From assembly GCA_937941715.1 (NCBI GenBank), contig CALDGX010000074.1, positions 1 to 8,650 of the forward strand: DNA of 8,650 nucleotides, read 5' to 3'. Positions 1 to 5,951 of this stretch are shown one piece after another. Position 1 is the stretch's first letter. Every line of letters starts with the position of its first letter. The DNA is from an uncultured Chloracidobacterium sp. Lineage in GTDB: Bacteria > Acidobacteriota > Blastocatellia > Pyrinomonadales > Pyrinomonadaceae. A program made the position numbers and the translations under genes. The notes under the pieces were generated by a model. The model did not search any database and was not told the DNA's origin. It saw nothing but the letters and a program-made list of their open reading frames with translations.

Positions 1-246
1 GGACGACTATCGGGCGGATATTTTTATTGACGGCGAGACGGTGACGACTATCGGAAAGTCGCTCGATATCGAGGCTGATGTTGTGCTGGACGCGTCGGGG
101 AGGCTGGTGATCCCGGGCGGGATCGATCCGCATACGCATATGGAGCTGCCGTTTGGCGGGACGCAGTCGTCGGACGATTTCTTTACCGGGACGCGGGCGG
201 CGGCGCATGGCGGGACGACGACGATCATTGATTTTGCGGTGCAGAC
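1..246 (+). repeat. Left copy of long direct repeat (hydantoinase 5' segment)
   Basis: Bases 1-246 align without gaps to 8389-8634 in the same orientation (offset 8388). I see three mismatches, at 13 (G/C), 22 (T/A) and 76 (T/G), about 98.8% identity. All three are third codon positions and leave the protein unchanged. Similarity ends abruptly after GCAGAC at 241-246. The next 14 bases show only partial agreement (9 of 14). The left limit is the window edge, so the true repeat may be longer. Confidence 0.93.
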
Positions 247-277
247 AAATGTCGAATTGAGATCTGGCCGCTTTTAA
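1..277 (+). pseudogene. 3'-truncated dihydropyrimidinase / D-hydantoinase fragment
   Basis: An open frame enters from the left edge (first full codon at base 2) and runs to TAA at 275-277. It matches residues 15-96 of the hydantoinase that begins at 8348, including the cyclic-amidohydrolase metal-binding signature GGIDPHTHME with its HxH pair. After the codons for QT the similarity collapses and the frame ends in an unrelated tail, NVELRSGRF. A working enzyme of this family is about 450-490 residues. This fragment lacks the carboxylysine, the later His ligands and the catalytic Asp, so it cannot be an active hydantoinase. Its own start lies off-window, so whether it is still expressed is unknown. 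The stop codon interlocks with the stop of the convergent antiporter gene through the shared bases TTAA at 274-277. G+C is high (114 of 180 over 61-240), unlike the next gene. An assembly join between strain variants could also produce this structure. Confidence 0.8.
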
Positions 278-1527
278 ATGGTCGTGGCCTTAACATTTGC
301 AACCAGGCGTTTGGCCAGTCGGCCGACGGTCAGGCCTTGGACAAGGATCGAGAATGATACGACGAAATAAGTTAGTGGAACCCAGAGGTCTTTGCCGAAT
401 TCGGGCTTCAAAGACAGTGCAAGAGCGATGGAAATGCCGCCGCGAAGCCCGCCCCAGACGAGCATCAGTATCGTGCTATGATCTACGTCCTCTTTTATCC
501 TAATTATCTGTGACGGCAGAAAGATCGAGATATAGCGGGTCAACAGCACAACAAAAATAGCGATCAAGCCGATAACAATAAAGCTCGATGTAAATTTGAT
601 CACCAATAGTTCGAGCCCGATGATGACGAATAGCAACGCGTTGAGAACCTCGTCGATCAGCTCCCAAAACTTGTCGACATATTCCTCGGTAATCGCTGAC
701 ATCGCATGCTTTTTGCCTTGATTCCCGACAATGATCCCGGCGACGACCATCGCCAGCGGCCCGGAAACGTGGAGATAGTGAGCGAGACTGTAGCCGCCCA
801 TTACCATCGCCAGAGTAATTAGTATTTCGACGGCGTAATTGTCGATACTTCTCATCAGCAAATAAGCGGCGTATCCGATCACAAAACCAAATGCGAGACC
901 GCCTATGGCTTCCTGAACGAAGAGCGTCGAGACTTCGAAGAATGTGGGAGGAACGGGTTTTTGGGCGATCTCAAGGATAGTTAGGAACACAACCACTCCG
1001 ACGCCGTCATTGAACAGCGATTCGCCCGCTATTTTCATCTCAAGGTCCTTTGGAACTTTCGCTTCTTTAAGGACGCCTAGAACACCTATGGGGTCGGTCG
1101 GGGCGATCAATGAACCGAACAAAAGACAATGCAGGAATGGCATTTGGATCTGAAACAGCGGAAGCAGATAATACATCGCCCCGCCGATAACAAATGTTGC
1201 GATGACCACGCCAAAGGTGGAATACAGGGTCACCGACCAAAGAACTTTCCTAAGTTCCGAAAACTTAATGTGAATTGCCCCGGCAAATAACAGAAAGCTC
1301 AACATCGAACCCATCAGAAGTTCGGTAAAGTCAAAATTTGCTAAGGCGACGGTGGCTTGGCCCAGGAATAAGGGCGAGACCGTACCGATTATTATCAAGC
1401 CGATCGACAACAATAGGGAAAGGAACATCAATCCGATCGTTGACGGTAGCTTGATAAAGCGATGATTAATGTAAGCAAGTGCCGCCGACAGAACGATCAA
1501 GATTGAGAATGTGTCGAATAGTTTCAT
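274..1527 (-). CDS. CPA1-family Na+/H+ antiporter, NhaP-like
   Basis: A 417-residue polytopic inner-membrane protein with about 12 hydrophobic segments, matching the Na+/H+ exchanger family (PF00999). It should exchange cytoplasmic Na+ (or K+) for protons in pH and salt homeostasis. Visible hallmarks are FAGAIH near 81-86, the unwound-helix motif APTDPIG at 142-148, and the ion-binding motif GESLFNDG at 168-175 with the Asn173-Asp174 pair typical of electroneutral CPA1 exchangers. WGGLRGGIS at 358-366 holds the conserved late-helix Arg362. There is no large C-terminal cytoplasmic domain, so it is a minimal-length member. The ATG at 1525-1527 starts a hydrophobic helix as expected, although no good Shine-Dalgarno site precedes it. 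It is divergent from the aminotransferase gene and convergent with the hydantoinase fragment. The ion specificity cannot be read from sequence. Confidence 0.93.
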   Translation of the reverse strand: MKLFDTFSILIVLSAALAYINHRFIKLPSTIGLMFLSLLLSIGLIIIGTVSPLFLGQATVALANFDFTELLMGSMLSFLLFAGAIHIKFSELRKVLWSVTLYSTFGVVIATFVIGGAMYYLLPLFQIQMPFLHCLLFGSLIAPTDPIGVLGVLKEAKVPKDLEMKIAGESLFNDGVGVVVFLTILEIAQKPVPPTFFEVSTLFVQEAIGGLAFGFVIGYAAYLLMRSIDNYAVEILITLAMVMGGYSLAHYLHVSGPLAMVVAGIIVGNQGKKHAMSAITEEYVDKFWELIDEVLNALLFVIIGLELLVIKFTSSFIVIGLIAIFVVLLTRYISIFLPSQIIRIKEDVDHSTILMLVWGGLRGGISIALALSLKPEFGKDLWVPLTYFVVSFSILVQGLTVGRLAKRLVANVKATTI

Positions 1528-1550
1528 AGATTCGGTATAAACTCAGATTG

Positions 1551-1578
1551 ATTATATGCTAATCCGAAGGTAACCGAA
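1551..1578 (-). promoter_or_regulatory. Candidate promoter of the NhaP-like gene
   Basis: On the minus strand a perfect TATAAT (plus-strand ATTATA, 1551-1556) lies 16 bp downstream of a weak -35, TTCGGT (1573-1578). Transcription would start near 1544, giving a leader of about 17 nt before the ATG at 1527. The -10 is convincing. The -35 matches the consensus at only about three positions and overlaps the palindrome described separately. Confidence 0.5.
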
Positions 1579-1584
1579 TTTCGG
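1564..1584. promoter_or_regulatory. CCGAA repeat/palindrome, possible operator
   Basis: The 83-bp divergent gap 1528-1610 holds CCGAA at 1564-1568 and again at 1574-1578, a 10-bp helical-turn spacing. The second is followed by TTCGG at 1580-1584, making a near-perfect palindrome (CCGAATTTCGG). A further TTCGG sits at 1531-1535. The cluster covers the putative -35 of the antiporter promoter and lies about 27 bp upstream of the aminotransferase start. It could be a binding site for a regulator of both genes. The short arms make chance a real possibility. Confidence 0.3.
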
Positions 1585-1610
1585 TGCTATGCATCTTTGC
1601 TAAAAATTAG

Positions 1611-2936
1611 GTGGATAAAATAGCAAAATTAAGTCGAGGCAGGTTGTTGGCGTCCGCAGGTAAGGGGCTCGGTCTGATGACATTATTGTCGCCATCCATT
1701 GCATCTCTTTATCGAGATGTTCTCGATGCTGGTCGCGGCGTAGATCATCTATCTCCTGCTGACGCCGCATCAAACGAAGAATACTGGTCAAGAATATCAT
1801 GCGCTTTTGCCATCTCGCGAACCAGTTTGAATCTCAACAGCGGCTGGACGAGCCCGAGTCCGAAGATGGTGACCGAGGCATACGTTAGGTATAAACACCA
1901 GGAATCCGCAACCTCATCGACGATGTGGCAGATGCTTGCACCGCAGGCCGAGACGATCCGTGCCGGACTTGCCGAGTTGTTCGGCTGCGACAAAGACGAG
2001 ATCGCAGTCACACGAAACGCATCGGAATCACTCCAAATATTATTATTCGGCCTCGACATTCGATCCGGGGACGAGGTTATTTCGACAACGCAGGATTATC
2101 CTCGCATGCTGAATGCCCTTCGTCAGCGCGAGATACGTGAGGGACCGCGACTTAAGCTCGTAAAAATACCGCTCGCTCCTCTCTCGACTGACGAGATCGT
2201 TGACGCCATCGAATCGGCGATCACACCGCGTACACGTCTGATCCTGATATCGCATATGATCAACATCACGGGACAGATAATGCCTGTGCGCAAGATCTGC
2301 GAAATGGCTAGAATGCGCGGGGTCGAGACTGTCGTTGACGGTGCTCATTCATTAGCCCAGCTCGATTTCAAACGCGGGGACCTGCAGTGCGACTATTTTG
2401 GTAGTTCACTTCACAAGTGGCTTTACACACCGAAAGGTGCCGGTCTGCTCTATGTGAAAGAGGAGATGATCAAGAACGTATGGCCACTGATGGCCGCCGA
2501 TAATGATCAAAAATCTGACATTCGAAAGTTTGAGGAAATCGGGACGCACTCGTCCGCAACGCGGCTCGCGATCGGCGAGGCTTTGATGTTTCATGAAGCT
2601 ATCGGGCCGAAACGAAAGGAAGATCGGCTTCGGTACTTGTCTAGCTACTGGATGGAGAGATTAAAGGAAGTGCCGGGAATCACCTTTAACACTTCATTCG
2701 ATCCCGAACAGTTTTGCGCGATCGGCAATTTTTCGATAGCGGGCGCCAACGTCACAAAGGTCACCGAATATCTCATGTCTCAACATAAGATCATCGCGAC
2801 GCCTATCGTTCACGATGAGTTTACGGGTATAAGGATAACCCCCAATATCTTCACGACCCTACGAGACCTTGATCGTTTTTGTAACGTAATCGAGAATCTG
2901 ATGCATCGGAAACTGCCGAAAGAACTGCGTATCTAG
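1611..2936 (+). CDS. Class V aminotransferase-like PLP enzyme (isopenicillin N epimerase/cysteine desulfurase fold)
   Basis: A 441-residue fold-type I PLP enzyme of the aminotransferase class V family (PF00266). The cofactor aspartate lies in VVDGAH (Asp243) and the Schiff-base lysine in SSLHKWLYTPKG (Lys269). GTHSS near 311-315 fits the phosphate/active-site loop, and GIRITPNIF holds Arg408, which should bind the substrate carboxylate. Members act as epimerases, transaminases, desulfurases or lyases; the substrate cannot be told here. Residues 1-33 look like a worn Tat signal: SRGRLLASAGKGLGL, with R-G-R in place of the twin arginines, followed by a modest hydrophobic stretch. Secreted Tat-bearing members of this family exist, but export is doubtful here. 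The start is GTG at 1611, directly after an in-frame TAG at 1608-1610 and without a clear ribosome site. An ATG at 1677 (residue 23) has AAGGGG nine bases upstream and is a credible alternative that would drop the signal-like part. The gene is monocistronic, convergent with the glycosyltransferase and sharing CTAG at 2933-2936. Confidence 0.88.
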   Translation: MDKIAKLSRGRLLASAGKGLGLMTLLSPSIASLYRDVLDAGRGVDHLSPADAASNEEYWSRISCAFAISRTSLNLNSGWTSPSPKMVTEAYVRYKHQESATSSTMWQMLAPQAETIRAGLAELFGCDKDEIAVTRNASESLQILLFGLDIRSGDEVISTTQDYPRMLNALRQREIREGPRLKLVKIPLAPLSTDEIVDAIESAITPRTRLILISHMINITGQIMPVRKICEMARMRGVETVVDGAHSLAQLDFKRGDLQCDYFGSSLHKWLYTPKGAGLLYVKEEMIKNVWPLMAADNDQKSDIRKFEEIGTHSSATRLAIGEALMFHEAIGPKRKEDRLRYLSSYWMERLKEVPGITFNTSFDPEQFCAIGNFSIAGANVTKVTEYLMSQHKIIATPIVHDEFTGIRITPNIFTTLRDLDRFCNVIENLMHRKLPKELRI

Positions 2937-4213
2937 ATCGTCAGAATTTCAACCACACTAGAAGAAACTAGGCCCGCGATCGGCAAAAGGCCATTTGTGA
3001 CTTTTTTCCATGCGGACCTTGTCGCTTCAAACGAACGAAAGTGCCGCCTGACGTTTCGATGATATTTCGCAAGTTCCGATCGGACCTGTTCAAATCGCTG
3101 TGTGCCGAAATACGCACAAAGTTTTGGAATGCACGAATCGAGTTTCCGCGACATATCTTCGATTGTCGATTCGTATTTGTCGGGCTGCGTGATGTAAATG
3201 AGTAGCGGTTTATACCTTATCCAGCCGATCGACGCCCTAATAAAACGCTGGAGCACGAATTCGTTATAAGCGTCGACACCGCGTAATTCCGTCGGCAAAA
3301 CACCATTAAGTAGGTGCTTGTACTCGAGAAAGGCGTCGTGAAACGTGTAGCACGGAACTTTGAACACCTTGAATTCAGTGAGCGTCGTGCTCATAAAAGC
3401 GTCTTCGCCTCGAGCGTGCGGCGGATTGTAAAACGCCGGCATACTTTCCAACCGTTCGAGATTGAAGCACAGGTTTGCTCCAGAGATAAACTTCATTCCC
3501 GAGACCTCGCTCACTTCAGCCGTTACGCCTTTGTCGATAATGTCTGCGTCGGCGTATGTAACCCCGTTGTTTTCGATCACCGTTCTTTTCACGCTTTTCC
3601 ACGTGATGATGTCGTTGCTGGTAGCCTCGATGAATTCGCGAAAGTCGCCCTCGGTCAGTACATCATTAAACTCGATCTTTGGTATTGGCGATATGTATCC
3701 GCAATGATGGCCGTGTGTGATATCCACGTTGGTGCCGTATTTTAGGTGTGTTCCAAGCACACTTTGCCCCATCCAGATCAAATTACGAGCCTTATTTCGG
3801 GCGACAGCCAGTGGATATTCGTCGTCATCCACGAAGAGAAGGCGGTCCATTTTGTTCTTCACTGCAAAATAAAGGGCGGCGTTGCGTTTTTTCGCATATC
3901 CCTCACCAAAGATCAGGTCTCCTTCGGTCTCGTTGATGGTGCCGCGTGTGATGAGGCGATCGCGTTCTTCTGCTAGAGCCTTACGCCCGTAGAAATTGAC
4001 CGACTCTACCATTTCCGAGAGTTCTGAAGGAATGTCGCGGTAGTCGCTTCTTTTCGTGTCGAAATAATCGAGATCGTAGACTACAAACAGGTGCAGCCGA
4101 ACGGCCCGGTCAGCGATCAGCCCGTGTTCCAACCAATTGTTCACATAAGAACGCAAAACATTCTGAAAATGCTTACGTCCCGTGACAAAAGCAATCCCGA
4201 CATTTAAGGTCAT
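2933..4213 (-). CDS. GT-A-like glycosyltransferase (GT2-type) of unknown acceptor
   Basis: A 426-residue, mostly soluble protein. The N-terminus (TLNVGIAFVTGRKHF) looks like the first beta strand of a nucleotide-sugar-binding Rossmann-like fold. YAKKRNAALYFAV (106-118) followed by RLLFVDDDEYPL (124-135) is the typical GT-A arrangement, with Asp129-Glu132 as the DxD-type motif for a divalent metal and the sugar nucleotide. ARGEDAFMS at 267-275 resembles the ED motif that supplies the catalytic base in inverting GT2 enzymes. From about 340 to 400 the chain is helical and basic. The protein would transfer a sugar to a glycan, lipid or protein at the cytoplasmic side. Donor and acceptor cannot be inferred, and no polysaccharide gene cluster surrounds it. 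The ATG at 4211-4213 has no Shine-Dalgarno site and sits five bases after a TGCTATAAT element, so translation is probably leaderless. Assignment to a glycosyltransferase fold is fairly sure; the exact family is not. Confidence 0.75.
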   Translation of the reverse strand: MTLNVGIAFVTGRKHFQNVLRSYVNNWLEHGLIADRAVRLHLFVVYDLDYFDTKRSDYRDIPSELSEMVESVNFYGRKALAEERDRLITRGTINETEGDLIFGEGYAKKRNAALYFAVKNKMDRLLFVDDDEYPLAVARNKARNLIWMGQSVLGTHLKYGTNVDITHGHHCGYISPIPKIEFNDVLTEGDFREFIEATSNDIITWKSVKRTVIENNGVTYADADIIDKGVTAEVSEVSGMKFISGANLCFNLERLESMPAFYNPPHARGEDAFMSTTLTEFKVFKVPCYTFHDAFLEYKHLLNGVLPTELRGVDAYNEFVLQRFIRASIGWIRYKPLLIYITQPDKYESTIEDMSRKLDSCIPKLCAYFGTQRFEQVRSELAKYHRNVRRHFRSFEATRSAWKKVTNGLLPIAGLVSSSVVEILTI

Positions 4214-4218
4214 GCCTG

Positions 4219-4227
4219 ATTATAGCA
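4219..4227 (-). promoter_or_regulatory. Extended -10 promoter of the glycosyltransferase gene
   Basis: On the minus strand the bases read TGCTATAAT, a perfect extended -10 (TGnTATAAT). Only CAGGC separates it from the ATG at 4213. Transcription would begin at or within a base or two of the start codon, predicting a leaderless mRNA. No -35 resembling the consensus is found at 16-18 bp, which is usual for extended -10 promoters. It lies between the truncated kinase and this gene, so the glycosyltransferase need not depend on the upstream operon. Confidence 0.6.
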
Positions 4228-4247
4228 TGCGTCTTGTTTAGTGGAAT

Positions 4248-4694
4248 CTACAGCAGGCGCGCTTGGCCATCGGCGGTAACCATTACATTTCTAGGTTTAA
4301 TGTCGCGGTGTATTATCCCGCGATCGTGGGCAACGGAAAGAGCATTTGCCATCTGGATCATTATTCGTAGAGCACTTTCGATCGTCAGTGGCCGCCTGTA
4401 TGCAAGTTCAAAGAGGTTTTTCCCTTCGACATATTCCATCACCATATATGTGTGATCTTCGTCCTCGAAGAGGGCATACATCGTACAGATATTCGGGTGA
4501 TCAAGCGCGGCGGCAAGGTGAGCTTCGTACTTGAAACGTGCAAGCCTTTGACGTCGAACTTCTTCTCTTGCGGCGAATACCTTGATCGCTACGTCGCGTC
4601 CATATTCAGCATCATGGGCTTTGTAAACGATTCCTTGTCCGCCTTTACCTATGATCTCACGAAGTGTGTATTGGCCAAGTTTTTTGTTCACCAT
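4248..4694 (-). CDS. C-terminally truncated Hanks-type Ser/Thr protein kinase (probable pseudogene)
   Basis: With the ATG at 4694 this is 148 residues. It holds a clean kinase N-lobe: glycine-rich loop GKGGQGIV (16-23), the ATP-anchoring lysine in VAIKVF (Lys38), the helix-C glutamate in FKYEAH (Glu57), and hinge MEYVEGKNLFELA. It also keeps the catalytic loop HRDIKPRN (129-136). It ends at ADGQARLL followed by TAG, exactly where DFG should follow, so the Mg-binding Asp, activation loop and whole C-lobe are missing. A family domain is about 260-280 residues. The other two downstream frames contain no DFG or C-lobe, so one frameshift does not explain the loss. It is unlikely to be an active kinase, though the frame is otherwise intact. 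The ATG at 4694 begins one base after the antiporter stop (TAGTATG), which suggests translational coupling. In-frame ATGs at 4703 and 4727, overlapping the antiporter, are alternatives. It is last in the minus-strand operon. Confidence 0.82.
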   Translation of the reverse strand: MVNKKLGQYTLREIIGKGGQGIVYKAHDAEYGRDVAIKVFAAREEVRRQRLARFKYEAHLAAALDHPNICTMYALFEDEDHTYMVMEYVEGKNLFELAYRRPLTIESALRIMIQMANALSVAHDRGIIHRDIKPRNVMVTADGQARLL

Positions 4695-4695
4695 A

Positions 4696-5940
4696 CTAAC
4701 CATCGCTCGGTTCACTGCTCCGGCCATAAAAAACGGAATATATCGGCATCGTAACGCCGGTTTTTAACAGAAAGAAGAGTACCGAGCAATAGATGGTGCT
4801 GAATAAAATGACGGCGAAACATATAGATTGGATAATTAGGCCGTCCGGGTGTTCCTGACGTAACGGAAGAGTAGCGATGACGGCGGCACCGAGGCCTTTC
4901 GGGATCATCGTGGACATAACCGCTTTATCCAAAACGGGAGTGTTTCGTGCAACAACTAGTTTCACAACAATGATCCTTGCTGCGAACAAAATGGCAGTGA
5001 TCACTGCTCCCCAAACGAGCCAATCAAGCCTTTCTATGCGAATGCTTATTCCAATGAAAACAAAGAAAAATGTTCTGAGGAGAAATACGATCTGACCAAA
5101 AAAATCCTTTTCACCTTGGGGCAGGACGATGCTTTGGTTTGGGACGATCCTTTCGAGCAGCCTCGGTTCAAAATACTTGAGATTGCCGATTGCAATGCCA
5201 AACGAAAGAGCAGTCAAAGGGCCGCTGTAATTGAGGTATTCGGCGATGCCGTACAGAATAAACAGAAAGGCGGGCGTCGCAAATTTTGTTGTCTTAAGTG
5301 TCGGGAGTTTGTTGATGATGAACGACCAAAGAAAGGCCCCGAAAATCCCGATCATTAGAGCCAATACAAGCGAGGCAACAAATTGCGACACTATCATTCC
5401 GGCCTGAACTTCTCCGGTTATCATCAAACCCAAAATCCCAAGCGGTATCGCGAGTGTGAAAACGTCCGATTCCGCCGATTCGATGATCAGCGTGGTCACG
5501 GTCGTCGGTTTGACTTCGATCTTCTTAACGAGACCGACAACAACTGCCGAAGAGGTGCCGCCGAGAGTTGCTCCAATAAACAAACAGGACAAGATCTCTA
5601 ATCCGAAAATAAAATAGCAAAGTAGCGCAGTTGCCAGCCAAGTCACAAAGAAATTTGCAGCCGTAATCCCGGCAGAATCCCTGAACGAGGCGATAACCTC
5701 TGATATCTTGAGATCTGTCCCACTCTCAAACAAAATAAAGATCAATACAAGATTGCTAAACAGGCGTCCATACTGTCCAAACGATCCCGGCTCCGCAATG
5801 TGTAAGATCGGCCCGATCAACATCCCAATTAGCATCAGGCCGAGAACGTCCGGTATGCTTCTGCGTTCAAAGAAGCCGGCAAGGTAGTGGCCCCAGAAAA
5901 TGAATAGGCCGATCAGAATGATGATTACCGGTGTTTCCAT
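4696..5940 (-). CDS. CPA2-like cation/H+ antiporter
   Basis: A 414-residue integral membrane protein of the Na+/H+ exchanger superfamily (PF00999) with about 12 hydrophobic helices and almost no soluble tail. GATLGGTSSAVVVGLVKK (123-140) fits the unwound helix 4 with the Thr-Ser-Ser pattern of CPA2 transporters rather than the TDP of NhaP. The helix 5 ion site reads ESAESDVF (154-161), so Ser158-Asp159 stand where CPA1 proteins have Asn-Asp. FLLRTFFFVFIGISI (287-301) and MIPKGLGAAVIATLP (345-359) match conserved late helices. It likely exchanges K+ or Na+ for protons. There is no KefB/KefC-type RCK/TrkA-N domain, so NAD or glutathione gating as in Kef is not expected. The ATG at 5940 is supported by AGGA seven bases upstream, overlapping the stop of the channel gene. 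It is unrelated in detail to the NhaP-like protein at 274-1527. Confidence 0.88.
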   Translation of the reverse strand: METPVIIILIGLFIFWGHYLAGFFERRSIPDVLGLMLIGMLIGPILHIAEPGSFGQYGRLFSNLVLIFILFESGTDLKISEVIASFRDSAGITAANFFVTWLATALLCYFIFGLEILSCLFIGATLGGTSSAVVVGLVKKIEVKPTTVTTLIIESAESDVFTLAIPLGILGLMITGEVQAGMIVSQFVASLVLALMIGIFGAFLWSFIINKLPTLKTTKFATPAFLFILYGIAEYLNYSGPLTALSFGIAIGNLKYFEPRLLERIVPNQSIVLPQGEKDFFGQIVFLLRTFFFVFIGISIRIERLDWLVWGAVITAILFAARIIVVKLVVARNTPVLDKAVMSTMIPKGLGAAVIATLPLRQEHPDGLIIQSICFAVILFSTIYCSVLFFLLKTGVTMPIYSVFYGRSSEPSDG

Positions 5941-5947
5941 TTACTTG

Positions 5948-5951
5948 TCCT
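5948..5951 (-). promoter_or_regulatory. Ribosome binding site of the CPA2-like antiporter
   Basis: On the minus strand AGGA is built into the stop codon of the preceding MscS gene (TAGGA) and is seven bases from the ATG at 5940. It fixes the antiporter start and suggests coupled translation. Confidence 0.65.

Noticed and set aside
247..320. Intrinsic terminator at the hydantoinase fragment/antiporter joint
   Set aside because: GGCC occurs twice near TTTT, but the arms are only four bases with a long loop, and no stable hairpin precedes a T-run on either strand.
1745..2348. Minus-strand open frames opposite the aminotransferase gene
   Set aside because: They are antisense to a gene with an unmistakable PLP lysine and aspartate, and show no domain of their own.
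3314..3745. A 143-codon open frame on the plus strand
   Set aside because: It lies wholly antisense to the glycosyltransferase gene, has no recognisable motif or ribosome site, and the minus-strand frame shows clear catalytic motifs.
4214..4247. Frameshifted remainder of the kinase after the TAG
   Set aside because: I read the other two forward frames through to the next gene. Neither encodes DFG, APE or other C-lobe motifs, so a single frameshift does not explain the truncation.
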